NCBI RefSeq assembly: GCF_006120725.1
Contig: NZ_SWMU01000001.1
Coordinates: 248,001-312,000, forward strand
DNA from: Mesohalobacter halotolerans
Lineage (GTDB): Bacteria; Bacteroidota; Bacteroidia; Flavobacteriales; Flavobacteriaceae
DNA length: 64,000 bases
Reading direction: 5' to 3'
Shown here: positions 26,568-34,914 of the stretch, one piece after another
Layout: the number at the start of each line of letters is the position of its first letter
How positions within the stretch are numbered: position 1 is the first letter of the stretch
Translations under genes and position numbers: made by a program
Notes under the pieces: model-generated
Seen by the model: only the letters and a program-made list of their open reading frames with translations
Database searches by the model: none
What the model was told of the DNA's origin: nothing

Positions 26568-27557
26568 TCATGAAGCATATAGTCTTTTTGCTTTTGATAT
26601 TAAATGTTTAAGAAAGTAAATTAACATATAAAATCCAATTAAGAATAGTGGTAATAAGAACTTCTTATCTTTATCTGTAATTTTGTCATTTTTTTCTAAT
26701 GTATAATTAGCATCTGCTATTTTTATTATTTCCTGTTGGTTTTCAATTTGAGTTTTTAAAGTAGCATCGTTCGTTAGTAAATTTTTCTTTCTTTGAAGTA
26801 GGTCATCTAGTATTTGATTCTCATTTATTGATACCATCAGCTTTTGGATTGAACTATTTTTTCCTTTTCCAACTGAATCAATTATTCTATCTATTTGATT
26901 CAGTATCTGATTATTTTGAACAAGTTGTTGCTCATAATTTTCTAATAAAATTTCCTTTATACTGTTAAAATATTTATTATCATTAATATAAGAAATAAAT
27001 TTATCAGATATTAACTTGTGATGATTATTACCTTTTATAATCAATTTCACTCTGTGAAGAGGATAATTATAGCTATTTAATGGTTTTTCTAAAAATTTAT
27101 CAACATCATCTTGTTCATCAAGTAAAAGTTCAAAAATCTCTTTATTGGATTCTGACTGAGCTATGAAACTATAGATATCCAGTATGGGTTCAATTTTTAC
27201 ATTTTTAACAAGGTCATATTGGTTTCCAAAAACTTGTTGAAGATATAATGAATCTTCTTGTTTTATTTTAGTTTCTATAGCTTGAATTTTGTTATACAGA
27301 TAATCTGTGCTGTTGTAGTATGTATCTAAAGTTAAGTCTGTTTCATAATTACCTTTAGAAGATTTATCCCAAAAATAGCCTGAAATTACTCCTGCCAATA
27401 ACAAAAATAAAAGTATAAATTTATGCTTGTAAATAAATATGAAAACGCTTAATATAGTTTTTAAAAAATAGAAAAGAAGTCGTTTAATTTCACCAAAGAC
27501 CAAACCCAAATCAACTTCATTTTCATTAGGTTTTTTGTAAGGTGGTTGTTCATTCAT
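26568..27557 (-). CDS. Wzz-like polysaccharide co-polymerase / chain-length determinant homologue
   Basis: The 329-residue protein has a cytoplasmic N-terminus and membrane helices near residues 35-62. A large, mostly helical periplasmic region (about 65-290, with coiled-coil stretches) and a final helix near 298-315 follow. This two-ended topology is that of Wzz/PCP proteins, and its position at the start of the Wzx/Wzy locus agrees. Sequence similarity to classical Wzz is weak, and no tyrosine kinase domain is attached. It probably modulates chain length. Confidence 0.7.
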   Translation of the reverse strand: MNEQPPYKKPNENEVDLGLVFGEIKRLLFYFLKTILSVFIFIYKHKFILLFLLLAGVISGYFWDKSSKGNYETDLTLDTYYNSTDYLYNKIQAIETKIKQEDSLYLQQVFGNQYDLVKNVKIEPILDIYSFIAQSESNKEIFELLLDEQDDVDKFLEKPLNSYNYPLHRVKLIIKGNNHHKLISDKFISYINDNKYFNSIKEILLENYEQQLVQNNQILNQIDRIIDSVGKGKNSSIQKLMVSINENQILDDLLQRKKNLLTNDATLKTQIENQQEIIKIADANYTLEKNDKITDKDKKFLLPLFLIGFYMLIYFLKHLISKAKRLYAS

Positions 27558-27641
27558 AATTGGAAGTTTAGTTTACTGTAACGGCAAATATATACAAATT
27601 AGTATCTTAAAATAGATGAAATACTTGATAAAACGTTGCGT

Positions 27642-29543
27642 CTAGTAAGCACGCTTTTTATTGCCTTCCACAAAATTAATAAAAGCTTTATTGACAATTT
27701 TGCTGCCGCCTATAGTAGGATAATCTCCGGTAAAATACCAATCCCCTTTATGGTCAGGACAAGCTTGATGCAGATTATCTACACTTTGATAAATGACTTT
27801 GACTTTAGCCCTAGTGGTTTCATCGCTTAATAGTTCTGCAATTTTATCAGAAATTTGTTCATCAGAGAAAGGCTCATATATCGCTTTAACGTAGTTATCA
27901 ACAGCTGTTTTGCTTAACTCGTCTTGAGATTTACATTTTTTATAAACCGATTTAATGGTTTGATCGTAAGTATTTAGATCTTTATGTAGTGCAAGTGCAG
28001 CTCTAAAAGCTACAAAATCTTCAAGCTTGGCCATGTCAATGCCATAGCAATCCGGATATCTAATTTGTGGTGCAGAAGATACAATCACGATTTGTTTTGG
28101 GCCAAGGCGATCCAACATTTTGATAATACTCATTTTAAGGGTTGTCCCTCTTACAATACTGTCATCTATCACCACCAAATTATCGTCGGGCTTCACAATA
28201 CCGTAAGTCACATCATAAACATGAGCAACCAAATCGTCTCTACTAGAATCTTCGGTGATAAAAGTTCGCAATTTAGCGTCTTTTATAGCAATTTTTTCTG
28301 TCCGTAATTTTTGAGATAAAATCTCTTGTAATCGCTCGTCTGTTAAGTGTTCTTTCTCTTGAAGAATTTTTTGATTTTTCTGTCGGTTGAGCTCGTCTTG
28401 TGCGGCTTCAACCATGCCATAAAAAGAAGTTTCTGCCGTATTTGGTATATAAGAAAAGACAGAGTTTTCTGTATCAAAATTTATGGCTTTAAGCACTTCT
28501 GGCATCAACAGACGCCCAAGGTTTTTACGTTCTTTATATATCTCAGCATCACTGCCTCTAGAAAAATATATACGTTCAAAAGAACAGGCCTTTTTTTCCA
28601 ATGGTTCAAGGATTTGCTTTTTAACAACTCGACCATTGCGTTTAGTAATTAAAGCCTTACCAGGTTCGAGTTCGATGACATTTTCAAACGGTACATTAAA
28701 AGCAGTCTGAATCACCGGACGTTCAGAAGCGACAACAACGACCTCGTCGTCGTGATAATAATATGCCGGCCTAATACCACTTGGGTCTCTCAGCACAAAG
28801 GCATCGCCGTGACCCAAAAGTCCAGCCATGACATAACCGCCATCCCAATCTTTTGATGATTTACGTAATATTTTTGAAATCCTAATTTTATCAACAATAT
28901 GCGGTGAGGCTTCCTGTTTGTTATATCCTTTAGCTTTAAGTTTCTTGTATAGTTTTCTAACCTCTGAGTCTAGGAAATGCCCGATTTTTTCCATTACCGT
29001 AATGGTATCGGTTTTTTCTTTAGGGTGCTGTCCTAGTTTTACCAGATTATCAAACATTTCTGAAGCATTCGTCATATTAAAATTACCAGCCATAATCAAG
29101 TTACGATGCATCCAATTGTTTTGCCTCAAAAATGGATGAACACTCTCTATACTGTTTTTACCATATGTTCCGTAGCGTACGTGAGCGAGCATCAATTCAC
29201 CTAAATAAGGTACTTCCTGTTTCAGTTGAGGTAAATCATCCAGCAATTCTGGATGTTTAATAATCTCTGTATTGATGCGATTGTTAATAGTTTCAAAAAC
29301 ATCTTGTATAGGTTGAGCTGCATTAGAACGATATCGACTGATATAGCGATAACCTGGCTTGACGTCCAGCTTTACACTCGCAAAACCTGCTCCGTCTTGA
29401 CCCCGATTATGCTGTTTTTCGAGCATGAGATAGAGCTTATTGATGCCGTAAAATGGTGAGCCATATTTTTCTTTGTAATACGACAACGGCTTGAGTAGTC
29501 GAATTTGGGCAATGCCACATTCGTGTTTTATCAATTCACTCAT
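27642..29543 (-). CDS. purF: Amidophosphoribosyltransferase, long Bacteroidota type
   Basis: The 633-residue enzyme combines an N-terminal class II glutamine amidotransferase domain with a C-terminal phosphoribosyltransferase domain. The nucleophile is Cys9 in HECGIAQI, implying removal of an 8-residue propeptide as in Bacillus PurF. QHNRGQDGAGF and the PRPP loop VVIDDSIVRGTTLK are intact. At 633 residues it is longer than the usual 470-510, with extra charged helical segments (about 395-430 and at the C-terminus). It makes phosphoribosylamine, the substrate of PurD, also in this window. Confidence 0.88.
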   Translation of the reverse strand: MSELIKHECGIAQIRLLKPLSYYKEKYGSPFYGINKLYLMLEKQHNRGQDGAGFASVKLDVKPGYRYISRYRSNAAQPIQDVFETINNRINTEIIKHPELLDDLPQLKQEVPYLGELMLAHVRYGTYGKNSIESVHPFLRQNNWMHRNLIMAGNFNMTNASEMFDNLVKLGQHPKEKTDTITVMEKIGHFLDSEVRKLYKKLKAKGYNKQEASPHIVDKIRISKILRKSSKDWDGGYVMAGLLGHGDAFVLRDPSGIRPAYYYHDDEVVVVASERPVIQTAFNVPFENVIELEPGKALITKRNGRVVKKQILEPLEKKACSFERIYFSRGSDAEIYKERKNLGRLLMPEVLKAINFDTENSVFSYIPNTAETSFYGMVEAAQDELNRQKNQKILQEKEHLTDERLQEILSQKLRTEKIAIKDAKLRTFITEDSSRDDLVAHVYDVTYGIVKPDDNLVVIDDSIVRGTTLKMSIIKMLDRLGPKQIVIVSSAPQIRYPDCYGIDMAKLEDFVAFRAALALHKDLNTYDQTIKSVYKKCKSQDELSKTAVDNYVKAIYEPFSDEQISDKIAELLSDETTRAKVKVIYQSVDNLHQACPDHKGDWYFTGDYPTIGGSKIVNKAFINFVEGNKKRAY

Positions 29544-29576
29544 ATATTAAGACTTAGGGTTTGCAATAGATAACAT

Positions 29577-30503
29577 TTAAGTTAAATTGATTTCAAATTG
29601 AGTTAAGGATTCAAAGTTAGCCAATCTTGATTTCAATTCCCCATCTTGAAGCTGAAGCATTTTTTCGGTTCCAAATTTTTCAACACAAAATGAAGCTAGA
29701 TTGGAGCCATGGATAATGGCTCGTTTCATATTTTTAAAAGAAATATCTTTACTTTGAGCTAAAAATCCGGCAAAACCACCAGCAAATGTATCGCCGGCAC
29801 CCGTCGGATCAAACACCTCTTCAAGCGGTAATGCTGGAGCAAAAAACATTTCATCTTCATAAAATAGTAGTGCACCGTGTTCTCCTTTTTTAATCACCAC
29901 ATATTCCGGTCCCATGTCTCTTATTTTTCGGGCGGCTTTAACCAAGGAGTATTCTCCGGAAAGCTGTCGAGCTTCTTCGTCATTTATGGTAATGACATCA
30001 ACTTTAGAAATCACTTTTACAAGTAATTCAAGTTCGGAATCCATCCAAAAATTCATGGTATCCAAAACAATGAGTTTTGGACTTTTTACCTGATTTATGA
30101 CACTCATTTGTACGGCCGGATGCAAGTTACCTAACATCACAATTTCTGCATCGAGATAGTGTTTTGGCACCACAGGATCAAAATTTTCAAGCACATTAAG
30201 TTGTGTGTCTAAAGTGTCACGGGTATTCATGTCGTTATGGTACTCACCGCTCCAGAAAAAAGTTTTACCGCCTTCAACAACTTTTAATCCATCAATATTG
30301 ATATTGCGTTTGTTGAATATATCGATGTAATCTTGTGGAAAATCTTCTCCGATAACAGACACAATTCCAATATCAATATTATCAAAATTGGAAGCAGACA
30401 ACGCAATATAGGTCGCTGCACCACCAAGAATTTTATCGGTTTTACCAAAAGGGGTTTCAATTTTGTCAAAAGCTACAGTTCCAACACATAGTAACTTACT
30501 CAT
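29577..30503 (-). CDS. PfkB-family carbohydrate/nucleoside kinase
   Basis: The 308-residue ribokinase-fold protein has an N-terminal substrate-lid region (LGGAATYIALSAS) and the C-terminal signature DPTGAGDTFAGGFAG, in which the last Asp is the catalytic base. It phosphorylates a sugar or nucleoside with ATP. The substrate cannot be read from sequence. It lies 33 bases upstream of the purF-like gene on the same strand, so a link to ribose or nucleoside salvage is plausible. Confidence 0.88.
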   Translation of the reverse strand: MSKLLCVGTVAFDKIETPFGKTDKILGGAATYIALSASNFDNIDIGIVSVIGEDFPQDYIDIFNKRNINIDGLKVVEGGKTFFWSGEYHNDMNTRDTLDTQLNVLENFDPVVPKHYLDAEIVMLGNLHPAVQMSVINQVKSPKLIVLDTMNFWMDSELELLVKVISKVDVITINDEEARQLSGEYSLVKAARKIRDMGPEYVVIKKGEHGALLFYEDEMFFAPALPLEEVFDPTGAGDTFAGGFAGFLAQSKDISFKNMKRAIIHGSNLASFCVEKFGTEKMLQLQDGELKSRLANFESLTQFEINLT

Positions 30504-30674
30504 AAATTTATTTTTTGCAAATATAAGTTTTCACAACAAAACCACTTGGTGTTTTAACTTGAATAATATTCTGTAGGGCATTTAATATCAAAGATTCTAA
30601 GTCTATTAACTATTTTAGGATTTTGGTCATGCCGTATAAGGCTTTTAAATATCTTAGATTTGATTTGTATACCA

Positions 30675-31298
30675 TTACTTTCGTCCAAAATCAGCTGGAA
30701 TTTCACCCCAAATTTTAGTTTCCCATTTTAAGATTTTGGTTGAATATTGGTGGGTTTTCAGCCAGTCTTCTGCACGTTTAATCAGTTCAAAGACTTCAGC
30801 ATTACGTGCTGTTTTTTTAAGCTTGGTCTTACAGTGTTTTTTCTTTACCCAACCAATGGCTATTCTCGAATCTGAGTAAATTGCACGAGAACTTTTCTGC
30901 TGGTGTAAAAAAGCTAAACCGTGTACAAGTGCCAAAAATTCGCCTATATTATTAGTAGCCTGATCAAATGGCCCTTTGTGAAATAACTGTTTTTGGGTCT
31001 GCGTGTCTACGCCACGGTATTCCATCTTTCCGGGATTGCCACTTGAAGCCGCATCAACACAAATAGAATTGCGCTCAACTTCTTGAGGTAGCTTAGATTT
31101 CAATTTATGAAGTTTATTGAGTTTTTGAAATTCGTAAAACCCCATATTAAAAGCCTCTTCGGCTGTAGCTTGGTTGGGAAAAGACTTATACTTGGCTTGA
31201 GGATAGTTTTTAGTTTGCAACTTGCATTCCTCCCATGTCTTGTATACGCCAGGATGATGCCCGTCCCAAACGACGTAATATTTTTGCTTTTTGCCCAT
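30675..31298 (-). CDS. Ribonuclease H with N-terminal RNA-binding (viroplasmin-like) domain
   Basis: The 207-residue protein starts with a 45-residue caulimovirus-type RNase H N-terminal domain (YYVVWDGHHPGVYKTWEEC) that binds RNA-DNA hybrids. The RNase HI fold follows, with catalytic acidic residues in ICVDAASSGNPG, NIGEFLALVHGL and YSDSRIAIGW. It degrades RNA in RNA-DNA hybrids. It stands alone between pfkB and purN. Confidence 0.93.
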   Translation of the reverse strand: MGKKQKYYVVWDGHHPGVYKTWEECKLQTKNYPQAKYKSFPNQATAEEAFNMGFYEFQKLNKLHKLKSKLPQEVERNSICVDAASSGNPGKMEYRGVDTQTQKQLFHKGPFDQATNNIGEFLALVHGLAFLHQQKSSRAIYSDSRIAIGWVKKKHCKTKLKKTARNAEVFELIKRAEDWLKTHQYSTKILKWETKIWGEIPADFGRK

Positions 31299-31358
31299 TT
31301 AAGTTACTATTTTGCCCCTATTAAGTACTGATATCTCGTTAGTAAAAAGGCATTAAAA

Positions 31359-31994
31359 TTAAATCGTATGATTATTTTTAATTGTTTTCTCAATTACCTG
31401 CGGAAAATACTGCATTTCTAACTTACGAATCTTTGAAGCTACATCGTCTGGCGTGTCATTTGACGTCACTTTACATCTCGCTTGAAAGATAATTGCCCCT
31501 TCGTCATAGTTTTCATTGACATAATGTATCGTAATTCCGGTTTCTGCTTCTTTATTCTCAACAACAGCCTGATGTACGTACTTCCCGTACATCCCTTTTC
31601 CACCGTATTTTGGAAGTAAAGCCGGATGAATATTCAGAATTTTATCGGGGTAACGGCTTATGATTGCTTTTGGAATTTTCAATAAAAACCCAGCCAAGAC
31701 GATGAGGTCTATAGCAAAAGCTTCTAGTTTTTTTAACACCTCATCGACACCTTGTAAATCTTTTTTACTGAACAAAACCACCTCAACACCTTTTGCTTTG
31801 GCTTTCTCGATAACTTTAGCCTTAGGGTTATTGCAAAAGACGGCCACAATTTCAACTTGAGAATTGTCTTTAAAATATTTTATGATGTTTAAAGCATTAG
31901 ACCCTTTGCCAGAGGCAAATAAGGCGACTTTCTTTGTTGGCTTTTTAAAAGTTTTTTTCAATATGAAATATTTTTTAATTATTTTGCATTGCAC
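31359..31994 (-). CDS. purN: Phosphoribosylglycinamide formyltransferase
   Basis: The 211-residue GAR transformylase has ALFASGKGSNALNI, NIHPALLPKYGGKG with the catalytic His, and ETGITIHYVNENYDEGAII. It transfers formyl from 10-formyl-THF in purine synthesis. There is no ATG near the conserved start. The open frame begins with GTG at 31994, and a TTG at 31961 would give a 200-residue form closer to the usual length. It is divergent from acpP with about 110 bases between. Confidence 0.94.
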   Translation of the reverse strand: MQCKIIKKYFILKKTFKKPTKKVALFASGKGSNALNIIKYFKDNSQVEIVAVFCNNPKAKVIEKAKAKGVEVVLFSKKDLQGVDEVLKKLEAFAIDLIVLAGFLLKIPKAIISRYPDKILNIHPALLPKYGGKGMYGKYVHQAVVENKEAETGITIHYVNENYDEGAIIFQARCKVTSNDTPDDVASKIRKLEMQYFPQVIEKTIKNNHTI

Positions 31995-32049
31995 ATTTTG
32001 CCACTAATGTATATAAAATAGTAAAAGCTATACATTTTTGGAATTAAAA

Positions 32050-32079
32050 TTTGTTATAAGGCAAAGTTTCTTATTTTTG
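32050..32079 (+). promoter_or_regulatory. Promoter of acpP-fabF (TTTG-N18-TATTTTTG)
   Basis: TTTG at 32050-32053 and TATTTTTG at 32072-32079 match the Bacteroidota -33/-7 consensus with 18 bases between. The -7 box ends 28 bases before the acpP ATG, leaving a short leader. This is among the best promoter matches in the window. Confidence 0.75.
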
Positions 32080-32107
32080 CCAACATATAATCTTAAAACA
32101 TTTTATC

Positions 32108-32341
32108 ATGTCAGACATTGCATCAAGAGTAAAAGCTATTATCGTTGACAAATTAGGCGTTGACGAAAACGAAGTTGTAAACGACGCAAGTTTTACAAAC
32201 GACTTAGGTGCCGACTCTTTAGACACCGTTGAACTTATTATGGAGTTCGAAAAAGAATTTGATATTCAAATCCCAGATGATCAAGCCGAAAATATCTCTA
32301 CAGTTGGTCAAGCGGTTTCTTATATAGAAGACGCCAAATAA
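32108..32341 (+). CDS. acpP: Acyl carrier protein
   Basis: The 77-residue acidic protein has the phosphopantetheine attachment site [14 protein letters not shown], with Ser37 the modified residue. It carries growing acyl chains in fatty acid synthesis. It lies 10 bases before fabF in the usual order, under a clear promoter. Confidence 0.98.
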   Translation: MSDIASRVKAIIVDKLGVDENEVVNDASFTNDLGADSLDTVELIMEFEKEFDIQIPDDQAENISTVGQAVSYIEDAK

Positions 32342-32351
32342 AACACTTTTC

Positions 32352-33605
32352 ATGGAATTAAAGCGCGTTGTCGTCACAGGTTTAGGTGCTCTTACGCCCA
32401 TTGGAAACAACATCCAAGAATATTGGAATGGTTTGGCTAATGGCAAAAGTGGATCTGCGCCCATTACTTACTACAATACTGAAAAGTTCAAAACCAAATT
32501 TGCTTGTGAAATTAAAAATTTCAACACATCAGATTTTTTTGATCGTAAGGAAGTAAGACGGCTTGATAAGTTTGCACAATACGCGTTAGTAGCTTCAGAC
32601 GAAGCTATAGCCGATTCAAAAATTGATCTTGACACCGTAGATAAGTATCGTGTAGGCGTCATTTGGGGTGCTGGAATTGGAGGTTTAGAGACTTTTCAAA
32701 ATGAAGTCATGAACTATGCCAATGGTGATGGCACGCCGCGTTTCAACCCATTTTTTATACCAAAAATGATTGCCGATATTGCCCCAGGTAACATCTCAAT
32801 TAAGCATGGATTTATGGGGCCCAATTACACGACGGTATCGGCTTGTGCGTCTTCTGCAAACGCTATAATAGATGCACTTAATCAAATAAGAATGGGGTAT
32901 AGCGATATCATCGTTACCGGTGGAAGTGAAGCCGCAGTAACTGAGGCCGGAATGGGTGGTTTTAACGCCATGCATGCCCTTTCTACAAGGAACGACAATC
33001 CCGAAACAGCATCAAGACCATTTGATGCTACACGTGATGGCTTTGTCCTTGGTGAAGGTTCAGGTGCGCTCATTCTTGAAGATTTAGACCATGCCAAGGC
33101 TAGAGGCGCTAAAATTTATGCTGAGGTTATCGGTGGCGGTTTGTCATCAGATGCTCACCACATGACGGCACCTCATCCTGATGGTAAAGGTGTAATTGTA
33201 GTGATGAAAAATTGCTTGCGTAATGCTGGTATTCATCCAGAAGATGTTGATGCCATAAATACCCATGGCACCTCTACACCTCTTGGTGATGTAGCAGAGC
33301 TAAAAGCCATTAAAGAAGTTTTTGGTGAACACGCCAAAAACATCAACATCAACTCAACTAAATCTATGACAGGCCATTTACTTGGAGCAGCAGGGGCTAT
33401 TGAAGCTATTGCTTCTATACTTGCCATGCAACATAGTTTAGTGCCGCCAACCATAAACCATGAAACTCAGGATGAAAACATAGATCCCGAGCTAAATTTA
33501 ACTTTAAACAAAGCCCAAAAACGAGAGGTTAAAGTCGCTTTAAGCAACACGTTTGGTTTTGGTGGTCATAATGCTTGTATTGCTTTAAAGACATTTGAAG
33601 ACTAA
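32352..33605 (+). CDS. fabF: 3-oxoacyl-ACP synthase II (KAS II)
   Basis: The 417-residue condensing enzyme has the full catalytic triad: Cys in VSACASSANAI, His in NTHGTSTPLGD and His in GHLLGAAGAIEA. It elongates acyl-ACP with malonyl-ACP. It is cotranscribed with acpP. The rnc start lies 18 bases downstream, where a hairpin with a T run inside rnc may terminate part of the transcripts. Confidence 0.98.
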   Translation: MELKRVVVTGLGALTPIGNNIQEYWNGLANGKSGSAPITYYNTEKFKTKFACEIKNFNTSDFFDRKEVRRLDKFAQYALVASDEAIADSKIDLDTVDKYRVGVIWGAGIGGLETFQNEVMNYANGDGTPRFNPFFIPKMIADIAPGNISIKHGFMGPNYTTVSACASSANAIIDALNQIRMGYSDIIVTGGSEAAVTEAGMGGFNAMHALSTRNDNPETASRPFDATRDGFVLGEGSGALILEDLDHAKARGAKIYAEVIGGGLSSDAHHMTAPHPDGKGVIVVMKNCLRNAGIHPEDVDAINTHGTSTPLGDVAELKAIKEVFGEHAKNININSTKSMTGHLLGAAGAIEAIASILAMQHSLVPPTINHETQDENIDPELNLTLNKAQKREVKVALSNTFGFGGHNACIALKTFED

Positions 33606-33623
33606 TGATATACACCGCATTTC

Positions 33624-34364
33624 ATGAAATTCATTGACGATATATTTAAATCCCGTTCTAAAGAGGACGGGATTTTTTTTTGTAAAATGCAGGAAATCCT
33701 CGGGTTTAAACCCAAATCCCTGAGCATTTACAAACGCGCCTTTACGCATCGATCTATGAATTACAAAGACAAATTGGGCAATGACATCAACTATGAAAGG
33801 CTTGAATTTCTTGGTGATTCCTTACTCGATTCTATAATTTCTACCCATTTGTTCAAACAATCACCTCAGGGCGATGAGGGCTATCTTACCAAGATGAGAG
33901 CTAAAGCCGTTAGCCGCAAAAACCTCAATCAGATTGGTGAATCTTTTGAACTACTCAGCCTATTGAGAACACAGGTTAATACTGAATGTTTTAGCCGTAA
34001 TATTCACGGTAATCTATTAGAAGCTTTGATTGCCGCTATATATCTTGATCAAGGCTTTAAAAAATGTGAGAAGTTTATTTTAGAAAAAATTGTAAATCCT
34101 TTTATAGACATCGAAGAGCTTGAACATAAAGTCATAAGCTACAAAAGCTACATGATAGAATGGTGTCAAAAACACAAACACAATTTTAAAATTGTAGAAT
34201 ACAAAGACAATGGCAAAGTAGTCAACGGTCAAAAATATTTTGGCATGACCTATCAACTTAATGGTCAGGATATTGCTAAAGCGCGTGCTACCTCAAAGAA
34301 AAAAGCAGAAGAAAAAGTCTCGAGAAGAGCCTATTACGCTCTTCAAGACCAAATAATTGATTGA
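33624..34364 (+). CDS. rnc: Ribonuclease III
   Basis: The 246-residue protein has the signature NYERLEFLGDSLLDSII (catalytic Glu and Asp), a second acidic helix (GNLLEALIAAIYLDQG) and a C-terminal double-stranded RNA-binding domain (about residues 178-244). It processes rRNA and other duplex RNA. The start at 33624 is preferred because residues 1-25 (KFIDDIFKSR, EDGIFF) match the N-termini remembered for flavobacterial homologues, although this stretch also encodes an intrinsic-terminator-like hairpin. Confidence 0.96.
   Translation: MKFIDDIFKSRSKEDGIFFCKMQEILGFKPKSLSIYKRAFTHRSMNYKDKLGNDINYERLEFLGDSLLDSIISTHLFKQSPQGDEGYLTKMRAKAVSRKNLNQIGESFELLSLLRTQVNTECFSRNIHGNLLEALIAAIYLDQGFKKCEKFILEKIVNPFIDIEELEHKVISYKSYMIEWCQKHKHNFKIVEYKDNGKVVNGQKYFGMTYQLNGQDIAKARATSKKKAEEKVSRRAYYALQDQIID
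33648..33681 (+). terminator. Intrinsic-terminator-like hairpin inside the 5' end of rnc
   Basis: AAATCCCGT (33648-33656) and ACGGGATTT (33667-33675) pair perfectly over 9 bp with a 10-base loop. Nine consecutive T residues (33673-33681) overlap and follow the stem. It lies 43-76 bases after the fabF stop but within codons 9-20 of rnc. It could end acpP-fabF transcripts or fold as a 5' hairpin regulating rnc. Confidence 0.6.
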
Positions 34365-34374
34365 ATTTTAACCT

Positions 34375-34397
34375 GTACTTAATACACACTTAAGTAC
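34375..34397. repeat. 8-bp perfect inverted repeat between rnc and the IPExxxVDY-type gene
   Basis: GTACTTAA (34375-34382) and TTAAGTAC (34390-34397) are exact inverted copies with a 7-base loop. There is no strong T run after it, so it is not a convincing terminator. It may be a protein-binding site or an mRNA processing hairpin. Confidence 0.45.
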
Positions 34398-34416
34398 ACT
34401 CCTTTACTTTTATAAT

Positions 34417-34896
34417 ATGGCTAAATTAATTTTAGATACGCCAATAGATATTGATTTTAAACTCATCGGTTTAAATGCTAATTTGGAGCCTTTTAAATTA
34501 GCATTTCTGATTAATCAAAAATTGCACCTGGCTTTTAGGAGAAAAGAAGAAGATATCACCTTGATTCATCAAGGCTATAAAATCAATTTTGCATTATATA
34601 GCTATTGTGACCCAAAAACAGAATGTGTTTTGTATTTTATTCAAAATAAATCTAAATATATAGACCAAAAGCCTAAATTTGTCGCTTCTCTTTTTGAGAA
34701 TGAACAAGAGGTTATGGGAAAATTTTTGATAGAATCACACAAACAATGCGATTATTTTATTAAAATTGAAGATGAATCTAAACGCTTTAAAACTAAAAAA
34801 CTCAGCATGCAATTAAATGAAATCCCACAAATCGTTAGCGCTTATGAGATTGCTACCGAAACCCTAAAATCGCCTGAAAACCTTACATTTGAATAA
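34417..34896 (+). CDS. IPExxxVDY-type family protein, function unknown
   Basis: This 159-residue soluble protein sits between rnc and pyk, the position where Bacteroidota carry a small conserved protein named for an IPExxxVDY motif. Here the motif region reads EIPQIVSAYEI, so it is a diverged version (Gln for Glu, Ala-Tyr for Val-Asp). No enzymatic motif is seen. The assignment rests on length, position and the partial motif. Confidence 0.7.
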   Translation: MAKLILDTPIDIDFKLIGLNANLEPFKLAFLINQKLHLAFRRKEEDITLIHQGYKINFALYSYCDPKTECVLYFIQNKSKYIDQKPKFVASLFENEQEVMGKFLIESHKQCDYFIKIEDESKRFKTKKLSMQLNEIPQIVSAYEIATETLKSPENLTFE

Positions 34897-34914
34897 TTAA
34901 AGCCTTACCGTATT

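Noticed and set aside
33687-34364. Alternative rnc start at ATG 33687, leaving the hairpin outside the gene
   Set aside because: Residues encoded before it (KFIDDIF through EDGIFF) look like the usual N-terminus of flavobacterial RNase III, so the upstream start at 33624 is preferred, though not proven.
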